A DNA stretch of 64,000 bases from Mammaliicoccus lentus (GCF_002902755.1 NZ_PPRS01000018.1:1-64000), one strand, 5' to 3'; positions 34,672 to 43,652 are shown, counted from the first letter of the stretch. The notes: generated by a model from the letters alone, not told the origin. Translations and numbers: made by a program.

Positions 34672-35984
34672 CGTATCACTTCCTCATTATGATCATTTAA
34701 AATCTCGAGCTTTTGAATAAAGAATTGATCATTAATATACGTATCTAAAAAAACATTCTCAGTCTTTTCAGTTACTTCTTTTAATGTTGTTAAACCAATA
34801 CCTCGTTTACGACCTTTTGTAGAAAATTGGTCTTCAAATAACTTATGTACTTTTGGTGTATCTTTAGAACATTTATTCATAAATACAAGTAGCACAGATT
34901 CTTCATTTTTAATAAAAGCAATTTGAATAGTAGGTGCATCAACAAACTCAGATGCTTCAATAGCATTATCCATTATGATACCTATACATCTACTCAACTC
35001 AACAATATTCATATTGATATGATCAATTTGTTCAGTAACTTCAACACTAATATTAATATTTTGCTCTTGGGATTGAATAATTTTAGTTGTTAGCAAACCT
35101 TTAATCTCTCTTACATGCAAGTTCTGTAAACCATTTATTTTAATCGTATTTAACTTCATATCATCATGTAAATGCGCAATATTTTCATCAAAATATTTGC
35201 TTAAACCATCCATATCTACTTGTCTAATATACTCAGACAAAGTAGCAAGAATATTGATATAATCATGACGAAACTTTCTCATTTCATTATTAATCTGTTC
35301 AATTTGTAAGGTATATTTATAATAATGATTAATCTCCTTTTTAGTACGCTGTAAAGCCATTTCTCTGATGACAGTGAAAGAGATTAAAATGACGAAAATT
35401 GCCGCCACACATACATAAATAACATAAAATAAAGTTTGGAACTCAAACTCTTTTTCAGTATCATAGTTCTCAGGCATATAAATATAGAACACAAAAAATG
35501 ATAGAGCAAGGAACGCAGCTAACAACAGTAAATAAATACGGTTATTATATAAATAACTTAATTTAAGTTTGTCCATTAACATCCTAATTAAAGCTGCAAT
35601 AGAGATAGTTATAAATGAATGGATAATAGTATAACAAATGAAATAATAAGTCATACTATCAACAATATCTATAATATATCTAGTAGTTAAAATTGATAAA
35701 TAGTCAGAAACTACTGAAATAATAATAACGATTAAAGTATTTATAATGCCGAATAATTTAAATTTATTATAAAAAAATACAAAATTAAAAAGGCATACGT
35801 ATATTATAGCCCCCATGCCAAACAGATAATAAAAAGAAAGTGAAGGGATTATGAACCCTATAAATAAGATTACATAATCCCTTTTGTTATATCGATAATT
35901 CTGTGTGATAGCTAATAAAATTGTAAATAGTACGACCTGTAATAAACCAAAAGGTAAAGATTCTATATTAGAAAGCGAGTCCAT
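34668..35984 (-). CDS. agrC: Autoinducer sensor histidine kinase AgrC
   Basis: A 438-residue kinase with an N-terminal sensor of about six or seven membrane helices (residues 5-210). The HPK10-type cytoplasmic region follows: phospho-His in EMRKFRHDYINIL (about residue 242), N-box MDNAIEAS and G-box GRKRGIGLTTL. It binds the autoinducing peptide outside and phosphorylates AgrA. RBS AAGGAAGTG. Ends in a four-base overlap with agrA. Confidence 0.96.
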   Translation of the reverse strand: MDSLSNIESLPFGLLQVVLFTILLAITQNYRYNKRDYVILFIGFIIPSLSFYYLFGMGAIIYVCLFNFVFFYNKFKLFGIINTLIVIIISVVSDYLSILTTRYIIDIVDSMTYYFICYTIIHSFITISIAALIRMLMDKLKLSYLYNNRIYLLLLAAFLALSFFVFYIYMPENYDTEKEFEFQTLFYVIYVCVAAIFVILISFTVIREMALQRTKKEINHYYKYTLQIEQINNEMRKFRHDYINILATLSEYIRQVDMDGLSKYFDENIAHLHDDMKLNTIKINGLQNLHVREIKGLLTTKIIQSQEQNINISVEVTEQIDHINMNIVELSRCIGIIMDNAIEASEFVDAPTIQIAFIKNEESVLLVFMNKCSKDTPKVHKLFEDQFSTKGRKRGIGLTTLKEVTEKTENVFLDTYINDQFFIQKLEILNDHNEEVIR

Positions 35985-36008
35985 ATATTACACTTCCTTA
36001 TTGACAAC

Positions 36009-36149
36009 TTATTGTTTTTCTTTTAATAATTCAGCTGGTACTTGAGTTTCATCTAAAAATGCTGTACACCCTCTGATTACTGCCTTCTCACCGATTGCTG
36101 ATAAAACGTTAGAAATTGTTTTTGAAAATAATCCTGCTAATAAATTCAT
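36009..36149 (-). CDS. agrD: Autoinducing peptide precursor AgrD
   Basis: A 46-residue precursor: N-terminal amphipathic leader (MNLLAGLFSKTISNVLSAIG), central signal region VIRGCTAFL, then the conserved acidic tail DETQVPAELLKEKQ that AgrB removes. By analogy with S. aureus (cleavage before DE), the thiolactone ring is Cys28-Thr-Ala-Phe-Leu32. The N-terminal boundary of the mature signal is not encoded in an obvious way. Its ATG overlaps the agrB stop by four bases, with GGAGG inside agrB. Confidence 0.95.
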   Translation of the reverse strand: MNLLAGLFSKTISNVLSAIGEKAVIRGCTAFLDETQVPAELLKEKQ

Positions 36150-36721
36150 GATATTGTTTCCTCCTTTTTATAAAATATAGGTAATAGTGATACCGATTCG
36201 AAGATCAATCCCAAACAGATTAATTGTTGATAGGGTTCTTTAACGAATAAAGAAATGATTATCAAAATTGTAGCTGCAATGATTGACCTAAGTTTTAAAC
36301 CCTTTTTCCACTTACCTAATAGTGGATGTTTTTTAGTTTCCATAGGTGCATATTTCATAATGATTATGTACCCTATGAGCGCTAATGTCAAAAATATCCA
36401 ATACGGTACGTTTATATTGATGACAATTAGCGGTGTAATCACAAACATTATTAGGCTTTGAATGGTACATAAAAAAGTAGATTTTGCATGCGCACCAAAT
36501 GCAAAATATCTTATAGCAAAATAACTAAGGTGAACAATAAGTGTATAGAAGAATATATGGCTTAGAAGGGCAGCACCATATATAACAACAGTCTTCATAA
36601 TATTCCCTACAAATACTTCTAGTCCATACTTTACCTTTAAATAGCTTACATGGTCTAAATTATTTGAATTTTGAAGACTTGTAGCAATTTTATCAATTTG
36701 GGTTTGTACTGGTTGATACAT
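36146..36721 (-). CDS. agrB: AgrD-processing membrane protease AgrB
   Basis: A 191-residue integral membrane cysteine peptidase that cleaves AgrD and forms the thiolactone. Catalytic His78 and Cys85 are visible in GAHAKSTFLC. About five or six helices follow the cytoplasmic N-terminus. The chosen start is the ATG of MYQPVQTQ, seven bases after GAGGAGG; the longer open frame begins at a GTG inside that RBS. First gene of the P2 operon. Confidence 0.96.
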   Translation of the reverse strand: MYQPVQTQIDKIATSLQNSNNLDHVSYLKVKYGLEVFVGNIMKTVVIYGAALLSHIFFYTLIVHLSYFAIRYFAFGAHAKSTFLCTIQSLIMFVITPLIVININVPYWIFLTLALIGYIIIMKYAPMETKKHPLLGKWKKGLKLRSIIAATILIIISLFVKEPYQQLICLGLIFESVSLLPIFYKKEETIS

Positions 36722-36741
36722 AGCGCCCCTCCTCACACTTA

Positions 36742-36808
36742 ATTATAAATCATAATGGTTTACATTTTACTTCTTTTGCCTAACTGTATTATTTCAATGC
36801 CCAACTGT
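36742..36808 (-). promoter_or_regulatory. agr P2 promoter with two AgrA boxes
   Basis: On the minus strand ACAGTTGGG (36808-36800) and ACAGTTAGG (36787-36779) are direct repeats with 21-bp periodicity, matching the known AgrA site. A -10 candidate TATGAT (36754-36749) lies downstream, with TATAAT close behind. It drives agrBDCA. Confidence 0.88.
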
Positions 36809-36848
36809 TTGAGTTTTTATTTATATTTATATATTAACATATTTTTAT

Positions 36849-36906
36849 TGCAGTTAAGCACGAAATATTACGACTTAGGGAAAACTTTAATTATATTAAA
36901 TATAAT
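36849..36906 (+). promoter_or_regulatory. agr P3 promoter with AgrA boxes
   Basis: GCAGTTAAG (36849-36857) and a weaker ACGACTTAG (36870-36878) have 21-bp spacing. TATAAT (36901-36906) is the probable -10. The second box is degenerate, as expected of the lower-affinity P3 site. It drives the RNAIII/hld transcript. Confidence 0.8.
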
Positions 36907-36957
36907 ATTATAAAATGATAATGACTAAGTAATAAGGTGAATAAAGGGGGTTCCTTT

Positions 36958-37035
36958 ATGGCAGGTGACATAGTGAACGCTATCAGTAGTATTTTTAAGT
37001 GGTTTGTGGCGTTTTTTAGTGATTTATTTGGTTAA
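36958..37035 (+). CDS. hld: Delta-haemolysin
   Basis: A 25-residue peptide opening MAGDIVNAISSIFKWFV and ending SDLFG. MAxDI..-IS-..KW matches the S. aureus delta-toxin pattern (MAQDIISTISDLVKWI), and the rest is strongly amphipathic and aromatic. Unlike the S. aureus peptide it lacks the lysine-rich C-terminus. RBS AAAGGGGG is eight bases upstream. Like other PSMs it would leave without a signal peptide, plausibly by the Pmt-like exporter in this window. Confidence 0.92.
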   Translation: MAGDIVNAISSIFKWFVAFFSDLFG

Positions 37036-37077
37036 TTTTCATTTGTTAAAATGTTATGATTATATAAGTTATTAGAG

Positions 37078-37104
37078 CGTATGCCTTTTGGTATACGTTT
37101 TTTA
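37078..37104 (+). terminator. Terminator of the RNAIII-like transcript
   Basis: CGTATGCC (37078-37085) pairs with GGTATACG (37090-37097; one G-T pair) around a TTTT loop, followed by T6. The loop lacks the UCCC of S. aureus RNAIII hairpins. Confidence 0.88.
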
Positions 37105-37171
37105 TTATAGTTATTCAGTAATTTCATGTAGAATGAAGACAAAGAGATAATTTAGGGAGGAATTATATTTT

Positions 37172-38206
37172 ATGAAAACACAAGGTTATATTGGTAGTTA
37201 TACAAAAAAGGATGGAAAGGGTATTTATAGATTTGATGTTGATGAAAATGATCAAACTATAGAAAAAGTAGAAGTAGGCTATGAAGTAGAAGCTTCTACG
37301 TATATTATGCAACATGGTAAATATTTATACGCAGTTAAAAAACAAGGCGATGATTGTGGTGTCGCAAGTTTTCTAATTAATGAAGATAAAAGTTTAACAT
37401 TTATAAATGATTGCTTAGCTTCAACAGAAGGTACAGGTTGTCATATTTCAATATCTGAAGATGGTAAATTTTTATTTGAAGCAGTATACGGTGCAGGCAT
37501 AGTAAGATTATATGAACTTAATCCTGAAAATGGGGAAGTCCTTAGATTAATCGATTCATATCATGGTGATGGTAATGGACCTAATAAAGAAAGACAAGAT
37601 GGTAGCCATATTCATTATGCAATGCAAACACCAGATTTAGACTATATTGTTACAGTTGATTTAGGGGCAGATGTAATAAGAACGTTTAAATACTCTTTAG
37701 ACGGATTAGAACTATATGAAACGACGAAATTCCAAGCTGGAAGTGGACCGAGACATTTAGCATTCCATCCTAGTGACAAATATGCTTATTTAGTTACAGA
37801 ATTAAGCAATACTATAATTGTATTATCATATGAAAATGGTGTGTTTAGCCCGGTTACTGAACCACAAATGACTATTCCTGATGATTTTGAATTAAATTCA
37901 CAAATAGCTGCAGTTAGATTAAGTCATGATGGTAGATTCGTATATGCGTCAAATCGTGGTCATAATAGTATTGCTGTATTTAAAATACTAGGTGATGGTG
38001 CGAATCTTGAATTAGTTGAAATTGTTTCAAGTGGAGGTACTTGGCCAAGAGACTTTAATATTACTCCAAGTGATTCATTCTTAGTTGTAGCACATGAACA
38101 TTCTTATAATTTAGTGTTATTCAGTAGAAATAAAGAAACTGGTAAATTAACAGAAATAGAAAATGAACAAAAAGCCGCTGAAGGTGTATGTGTTCAATTT
38201 ATCTGA
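37172..38206 (+). CDS. pgl: Lactonase family beta-propeller protein (6-phosphogluconolactonase-like)
   Basis: A 344-residue seven-bladed propeller of the lactonase (Pgl/YkgB) family: the opening QGYIGSYTKKDGKGIYRF, GSGPRHLAFHPSDKYAYLVTE and DGRFVYASNRGHNSIAVF are typical. The expected reaction is hydrolysis of 6-phosphogluconolactone in the pentose phosphate pathway; some relatives act on other lactones. RBS AGGGAGG. The next gene starts 15 bp downstream, so they are probably cotranscribed. Confidence 0.8.
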   Translation: MKTQGYIGSYTKKDGKGIYRFDVDENDQTIEKVEVGYEVEASTYIMQHGKYLYAVKKQGDDCGVASFLINEDKSLTFINDCLASTEGTGCHISISEDGKFLFEAVYGAGIVRLYELNPENGEVLRLIDSYHGDGNGPNKERQDGSHIHYAMQTPDLDYIVTVDLGADVIRTFKYSLDGLELYETTKFQAGSGPRHLAFHPSDKYAYLVTELSNTIIVLSYENGVFSPVTEPQMTIPDDFELNSQIAAVRLSHDGRFVYASNRGHNSIAVFKILGDGANLELVEIVSSGGTWPRDFNITPSDSFLVVAHEHSYNLVLFSRNKETGKLTEIENEQKAAEGVCVQFI

Positions 38207-38221
38207 TTGAAGGTGAATAGA

Positions 38222-38998
38222 ATGAAAATAGCTTTATATCAAATGCATGTAATACCAGGTAAACCTGATGAAAATATAGAAAAAGTTAGTCAATGGTTAG
38301 ATAGTTTAGCTACAGATATAGATATAGCTGTGTTACCTGAAATGTGGAACACATCATATCGATTAAATGAATTAGAGAACATTGCTGATGTTGATGGGGA
38401 AGTGATAATACCTTTTTTAAAAAACAAAGCAAAAGAGGTTAAGAAACATATTATTGCAGGTTCTATTGCTTATAAAAAAGGTGAAGACATTTATAATAGA
38501 GCGCTTATTGTAAATAAAGAAGGGAAACTCATTAATACTTACGATAAAGCACATCTCGTTCCAATGTTAAACGAGCATCATTTTTTAACTTCTGGAGAAA
38601 AAAAGCCAACTGTATTTCATATAGATGAAATTGAGATGGGTTCTATTATCTGTTATGACTTAAGATTTCCTGAATTATCACGTTCATTAACATTAGAAGA
38701 TGCTAAAGTCATTTTTGTACCTGCTGAATGGCCAAAATCACGTATTGATCATTGGAAAGCATTATTACAAGCAAGAGCAATTGAAAACCAGATTTACGTA
38801 GTAGCATGTAATACTGTAGGTAAATGTGATGATAACGAATTTGGAGGGCATAGTTTAGCATATAGCCCAGACGGTGCACTTATCGACTGTTTGTATGAAG
38901 GTGAAGGCACATTAGTTGTTAATTTAGATTTAAATGCCCAAAGCCAAATTAGAGAATCTATTCCTATTTTTAATAGTTTACGAACAGATTTATATTAA
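38222..38998 (+). CDS. Carbon-nitrogen hydrolase (nitrilase superfamily amidase)
   Basis: A 258-residue amidase with the Glu-Lys-Cys triad visible: VLPEMWNT (Glu about residue 40), YDKAHLVPM (Lys) and GSIICYDLRFPEL (Cys about residue 145). The overall form resembles omega-amidase or deaminated-glutathione amidase proteins. A homologue lies in the same place beside agr/hld in S. aureus. The open frame begins at a TTG 15 bp upstream; ATG 38222 follows GAAGGTGA. Confidence 0.85.
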   Translation: MKIALYQMHVIPGKPDENIEKVSQWLDSLATDIDIAVLPEMWNTSYRLNELENIADVDGEVIIPFLKNKAKEVKKHIIAGSIAYKKGEDIYNRALIVNKEGKLINTYDKAHLVPMLNEHHFLTSGEKKPTVFHIDEIEMGSIICYDLRFPELSRSLTLEDAKVIFVPAEWPKSRIDHWKALLQARAIENQIYVVACNTVGKCDDNEFGGHSLAYSPDGALIDCLYEGEGTLVVNLDLNAQSQIRESIPIFNSLRTDLY

Positions 38999-39031
38999 AA
39001 TTAACTAAATAATTTTGAGTACGATATAAGA

Positions 39032-39073
39032 AATCTCTTCATTAGTGATAAAAAATCTAATGAAGAGTTTTTT
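39032..39073 (+). terminator. Terminator after the amidase gene
   Basis: CTCTTCATTAG (39035-39045) pairs with CTAATGAAGAG (39057-39067), then T6. Confidence 0.85.
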
Positions 39074-39182
39074 AATTTTTAAGTGTAATATTGTTAAAAG
39101 TAAAAATTTTTATTGATATATTTAAATAAAAGTTTAAAATCAAAATTGTCATATATGCAGCTTTATATAAGGGGGTATTAGA

Positions 39183-39905
39183 TTGTCTGAACAAGTAGAT
39201 GTAGAATTTAAAAATATAGGCTATGAAATAGAAGGTAGTAAAATTTTAAATAAAGTGAACGGTAAAATATATCAAGGTAAGATTACTACAATTATAGGGC
39301 CATCAGGCGCTGGAAAGTCTACTTTATTATCATTTATTAATGCTTTAAACTCTCCAACAGAGGGAGATATTTTTATTGATGGGCATTTAATTAATGAATA
39401 TGAAGCTATTAAACTAAGAAGAAAAGTGCAACTTGTCTCACAAGAAGTAACAATGATTAATGGTACCGTTAAAGATAATTTAGAACTTCCTTTAACATTA
39501 CAAAATAGAACTATGACAGATAAAGAAGCTGAAGGATTTTTAAAAGATGTTGACTTACCAATATCATTTTTAAATAAAAATAGTAAAGAATTATCTGGTG
39601 GCGAAAAACAAAAATTATCATTAGCTCGCTCTTTAGTTACCAAGCCAAGTGTTATGTTGCTAGATGAAGTAACTTCAGCTCTAGACAGAAGCTCAGTCGA
39701 AGCTATTGAATCATTATTAACACTCATTAATAAAAAGCATGATGTTACGATGATTTGGATTACACATGATGTTAACCAAGCAATTCGTATGAGTGACTAT
39801 ATTTGGGTCATGATGAACGGAGAAGTCGTTGAAACTGGTACAAGTGAAGAAATCAGACATACTACAAATAAGAAAGTAAAAAAATTCATAGGAGCTAAAA
39901 TATAA
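39183..39905 (+). CDS. ABC transporter ATPase (YbbL/FetA-like)
   Basis: A 240-residue ATP-binding protein: Walker A GPSGAGKST (about residue 38), signature LSGGEKQKLS, Walker B VMLLDEVTSALD. The start is TTG after AAGGGGGT. Its partner follows with a one-base overlap. YbbL/YbbM (FetA/FetB in Escherichia coli) has been linked to iron export and resistance to oxidative stress; that role here is by family only. Confidence 0.84.
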   Translation: MSEQVDVEFKNIGYEIEGSKILNKVNGKIYQGKITTIIGPSGAGKSTLLSFINALNSPTEGDIFIDGHLINEYEAIKLRRKVQLVSQEVTMINGTVKDNLELPLTLQNRTMTDKEAEGFLKDVDLPISFLNKNSKELSGGEKQKLSLARSLVTKPSVMLLDEVTSALDRSSVEAIESLLTLINKKHDVTMIWITHDVNQAIRMSDYIWVMMNGEVVETGTSEEIRHTTNKKVKKFIGAKI

Positions 39906-40663
39906 TGAGTATAACTTCTTTGATATTAATGGTAATTTTTATAATTATTCCTATAGTTATTTCTAAATCACTGAAATTAGGTTTAGAAAAAGACACGGTT
40001 ATCGCTGGTATAAGGTCTTTTATTCAATTATTAATTGTAGGATATATATTACAATTTATTTTTGATAAAGATAATCCAATATTTATGATATTGATGGTCG
40101 TATTAATTATAGGTGTAGCAACTCAAAATGCTAGAAAGAAAGGCTTATCTATTCCAGGTATCACTTGGAAATTGTTGTTAGCGTATGTATCGATTGAGTT
40201 AATAACACAAGGCATTCTTATTGGTTTGAAAATTATACCACCAACTCCGCAATATGTAATTCCTATAACTGGTATGGTTATTGGTAATGCGATGGTGTTA
40301 AGTATTTTATTCTTAAATCGATTTATTTCAGAGATTCAACAAAATGAAAATTTAGTAAAGCTGATACTATCTTTAGGAGGCACACCAAAACAAGCTATTC
40401 ATAAGCAATTGATGACTTCTATACAAACAAGTGCTATTCCTACAATAGAACAACAGAAGACTATAGGACTCGTACAATTACCTGGAATGATGAGCGGTCA
40501 AATTATTGCAGGTGCTGACCCAATTGATGCAGTATTCTTTCAAATCTTAATTGTATTTATATTAATAACATCAGCAGTTACAACGAGTGTAATATTAGGA
40601 TTTCTATCATATCCAACATTATTTAATAGTAAAAAACAATTAATAGAAAGCCGTTTTGAGTAA
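39905..40663 (+). CDS. ABC transporter permease (YbbM/FetB-like, UPF0014)
   Basis: A 252-residue membrane protein of the UPF0014/FetB family with about seven helices. Conserved stretches include AGIRSFIQLLIVGYIL near residue 34, ITGMVIGNAMVLS in the middle and QLPGMMSGQIIAGADP near residue 197. It overlaps the ATPase gene by one base and forms the membrane half of the exporter. Confidence 0.86.
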   Translation: MSITSLILMVIFIIIPIVISKSLKLGLEKDTVIAGIRSFIQLLIVGYILQFIFDKDNPIFMILMVVLIIGVATQNARKKGLSIPGITWKLLLAYVSIELITQGILIGLKIIPPTPQYVIPITGMVIGNAMVLSILFLNRFISEIQQNENLVKLILSLGGTPKQAIHKQLMTSIQTSAIPTIEQQKTIGLVQLPGMMSGQIIAGADPIDAVFFQILIVFILITSAVTTSVILGFLSYPTLFNSKKQLIESRFE

Positions 40664-40673
40664 ATAAGGTAAC

Positions 40674-40706
40674 AAATGATGTAAGACAAGATCTACGTGC
40701 AACATA
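40674..40706. repeat. Dispersed inverted repeat, copy 2
   Basis: AAATGATGTAAGACAAG...ACGTGCAACAT matches 14038-14070 with few differences (GTAAGACAAG against GCAAGACAAG). The left arm has drifted, so the stem is less perfect than in copy 1. Confidence 0.65.
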
Positions 40707-40781
40707 ACAGTCTCCTTATTGCCAAGATTACTGAGAAAAGTCCACATATAATATAGGAGTCAAGTACATTACTATCAATAC

Positions 40782-40881
40782 AAAGAAAGAGGCTGGGACA
40801 TTATTTATGTCTCAGCCTCTTTCTTTGCCTGGGTAGGACTACGAAATCTTTTTATTAAAATAAGATTTTTGTCCCACTCTT
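40782..40881. repeat. Composite repeat and bidirectional terminator
   Basis: A 19-base arm (40782-40800) pairs with 40808-40826 almost perfectly (AAAGAAAGAGGCTGGGACA core). A second dyad follows (gtaggactacgaaatctt...aagatttttgtcccac), like the 11.24 and 26.03 kb elements. It separates the FetB-like gene from the convergent aldehyde dehydrogenase. Confidence 0.8.
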
Positions 40882-40883
40882 AT

Positions 40884-42261
40884 TTACTTTTTAAACATTG
40901 CTCTGACGTATTTCCCTTTACCCTTATAAGGGGGGAAGAGCACGCCTGTTTCTAATTTCGTCGTTTTGAACATAATTCCTTTTTGGTTACTGAATAATTC
41001 AAATGATGCTTTTCCATGATAACGACCGATACCAGAGTGTCCTACACCACCGAAAGGCAAGTTATGATTGCCAACATGCATTAACGTATCATTGATGCAA
41101 CCACCACCAAATGATATACGATTAACAACTTCATCTGTATGATTCTCATCTTCACTAAATAAATATAAAGAGAGTGGTTTAGGTTTATTCTTTATGAATT
41201 GTATCGCATCTCCGAATGCATCGTACGACATAATAGGTAGAATTGGTCCAAATATTTCATCTTCCATTAAAACGTCATCAAACTTCACATTATCAACAAT
41301 TGTAGGTTCTATATAACGATCTGTTACGTTAGTTTCTCCACCATAAACAATTTCACCATTTGTATTATTAATGAGCGAATTCAGTCTATTTGCATGTTTC
41401 TCATTAACAATTCTGCCAAAATCTTCACTGTTTTTAGCATTTTTAGTATAAAACTCTTGAATAGTTGATTGAATTGCTTTAATAAATTGTTGTTTGATTG
41501 ATGCGTCAATAATAACATAATCAGGTGCTACACAAGTTTGACCTGCGTTGATAAATTTACCAAAAGCGATTCGTTCTGCTGCAACTTTAATATTAGCTGT
41601 TTTATCTACAATAGCTGGACTTTTGCCACCTAATTCTAGCGCAACTGGTATAAGTTGCTTACTCGCTTGTTCATATACAATTTGCCCAACTTTTGTAGAA
41701 CCTGTAAAGAATATAAAATCAAACGGTTGTTGTAATAATTCTTCTGTTACATTTTGTTCACCAGTTATACAAGATATGTATGAAGCGGGGAATACATCTT
41801 CAATTATTTGTTGAATAATCTGACTCACATTAGGCGTAAGTTCAGAAGGTTTAACGACAGCACAGTTTCCTGCTGAAATTGCGCCAATTAATGGTTCCAT
41901 TACTAATTGGAATGGATAGTTAAAAGGACCGATAATTAAAACCGTTCCATAAGGTTCGTTTACAGTATAACTTTTTGCAGGAAATAAGAATACTGGCGTA
42001 TTTACGTTTTTCTTGCCAGCCAAGTTCTTGACATCCTTAAGCATCAACGAGATACTTTTGTAAATGTAACCAATTTCTGTTGCATATGATTCAACTGAAT
42101 TTTTACCTAAATCTTGCTTTAATGCTGCTAATAATTCTGTTTCATGCGATTTAATAGATTTTTTTAATAATCTAAGTTGTTTTTTTTCTGAATTTAATAT
42201 CCTTTGTTATATCGCTATCAAAAAATGATTGAATTGTCTCGAATTGGTTTGCTATAGTCAA
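40884..42261 (-). pseudogene. Aldehyde dehydrogenase with a frameshift in an A8 tract
   Basis: The intact frame from the ATG at 42047 encodes 387 residues of a NAD(P)-dependent aldehyde dehydrogenase: IIGPFNYPFQL, VALELGGKSPAIV (catalytic-Glu region) and AGQTCVAPDYV (catalytic Cys). The missing N-terminus lies upstream in another frame: a TTG at 42261, ten bases after AAGGAG, is read as MTIANQFETIQSFFDS to a stop just after eight A's (42187-42180, minus strand). Removing one A joins the frames and gives about 458 residues, the usual length. It may be a pseudogene, a slippage-switched gene or a sequencing error. Confidence 0.82.
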
Positions 42262-42382
42262 AGTTAATATCTCCTTTATAACTTCTATTGTATATATTTT
42301 AACAATAGTTATAATTAAAAGCGAAGTCTTTATTTCTAAAAAGTAAAAATTAACAAAAATTTATTAAGAAAAGGTGAACATC

Positions 42383-43357
42383 ATGAAATTTGGTTTTATA
42401 GGTACAAATTGGATAACTGATAAATTAATAGAGTGTGGTAGACAAACAGCTACTTTCGAACCTTATGCTGTATATTCTAGAACAGAAGAAAGAGCTAATT
42501 ATTTTAAAGACAAACATGATTTAAAAGAAATTTTTACAGATTTAAATCAATTTTGTGAATCATCCAATTTTGACGCTGTATATATTGCTTCACCTAATGC
42601 ATTTCACTTTGAACAAGCAAAGTTGGCAATTGAAAATAACAAGCATGTTTTAATAGAAAAACCAGCTACTATCAATGTGGAACAATTTGAAGCATTATCT
42701 AAACTCGCACATGAATATAATGTAACTGTTATGGAAGCGATGAAATCAACTGTATTAAAACCATTTTTACAGTTTGCTAAAGCAAATGCAGATATCGGAG
42801 AAATACGTTATGCAGATTTTCACTATCATCAATACTCTTCTCGATATGATAAATATAAAGAAGGTATAGTTGAAAATGCTTTTAAACCAGAGTTAGGAAA
42901 CGGCGCATTAATGGATTTAGGTGTATATGCAGTTGCACCGGCTATCCATTTATTCGGATTCCCTAAAGAAATAAAAGCAACTGGGTTCAAATTAAATACA
43001 GGGGCTGATGGCCAAGGTAATGCGATTTTAAATTATGATTCATTCCAAGTCACAATAAGTTATTCTAAAATATGTGATCGACCAAGCCCTTCTGAAATCA
43101 TTGGAGAAGATGGTTATGTAACTATCAATAAGATAAGTGCTCCTACTGTTATAAATGTATTTAATAAAGATGGTTCAATAAAAGATACTTATAGCGATAG
43201 TGATGATTATACAATGAAAGAAGAAATAGAAGAGTTTATAAAATGTATTGAAAATAATAAAACAGAGTCTTCTATTAATACACACCAAAGAACGATAGAC
43301 ACTTTGAAAGTATTAGATGAAATTAGAAATCAAGTAGGGGTTCAATTTAATGACTAA
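42383..43357 (+). CDS. Gfo/Idh/MocA family oxidoreductase
   Basis: A 324-residue NAD(P)-dependent dehydrogenase. N-terminal Rossmann fold with KFGFIGTNWITDKLI, AVYIASPNAFHFEQA and the EKPA motif (HVLIEKPATIN, about residues 90-100), then the C-terminal alpha/beta substrate domain. The substrate is probably a sugar or related polyol but cannot be named. ATG 42383 follows AAAAGGTGA. Its end overlaps the next gene by eight bases. Confidence 0.84.
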   Translation: MKFGFIGTNWITDKLIECGRQTATFEPYAVYSRTEERANYFKDKHDLKEIFTDLNQFCESSNFDAVYIASPNAFHFEQAKLAIENNKHVLIEKPATINVEQFEALSKLAHEYNVTVMEAMKSTVLKPFLQFAKANADIGEIRYADFHYHQYSSRYDKYKEGIVENAFKPELGNGALMDLGVYAVAPAIHLFGFPKEIKATGFKLNTGADGQGNAILNYDSFQVTISYSKICDRPSPSEIIGEDGYVTINKISAPTVINVFNKDGSIKDTYSDSDDYTMKEEIEEFIKCIENNKTESSINTHQRTIDTLKVLDEIRNQVGVQFND

Positions 43358-43652
43358 AAAAGTCATAATAACCGTTAGTATTATTATCATTATATTAACT
43401 GTTATTGCTACAACTGTGCCGTTTAAACAAGAACCATCATCTACTACAAGAGTTGTTGTGGATCACTTTAATCATAAATATGCTTTTCCAAACTGTTATG
43501 ATTATGAAACAGCATCAAATTATATTGATGAAGTTACATTCAAAGATGCAAAAGACCTTGGTTACCCACCAATGAATAAATGTACAGAACAAGAAGCTAA
43601 ACCAAAACATAAAACACTTTTGAAAAGATTAATAGAAAGTACTGATATATAA
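43350..43652 (+). CDS. Small exported or membrane-anchored protein (100 aa)
   Basis: N-terminal hydrophobic segment (residues 5-23, VIITVSIIIIILTVIATTV) followed by an outward domain of about 75 residues with two cysteines (FPNCYDYE and MNKCTEQE) that could form a disulfide. It overlaps the oxidoreductase gene by eight bases, so it is translationally coupled. No family recognised. Confidence 0.65.
   Translation: MTKKVIITVSIIIIILTVIATTVPFKQEPSSTTRVVVDHFNHKYAFPNCYDYETASNYIDEVTFKDAKDLGYPPMNKCTEQEAKPKHKTLLKRLIESTDI

Larger units (their letters stand above)
36913..37104 (+). ncRNA. RNAIII-like transcript, apparently very short
   Basis: From the P3 -10 to the first strong terminator is about 190 nt, against about 514 nt for S. 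aureus RNAIII. The hld frame fills much of it; only about 42 nt separate its stop from the terminator stem. The S. aureus 3' domain with several UUCCC loops therefore seems absent. The start is estimated from the -10. Confidence 0.6.
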
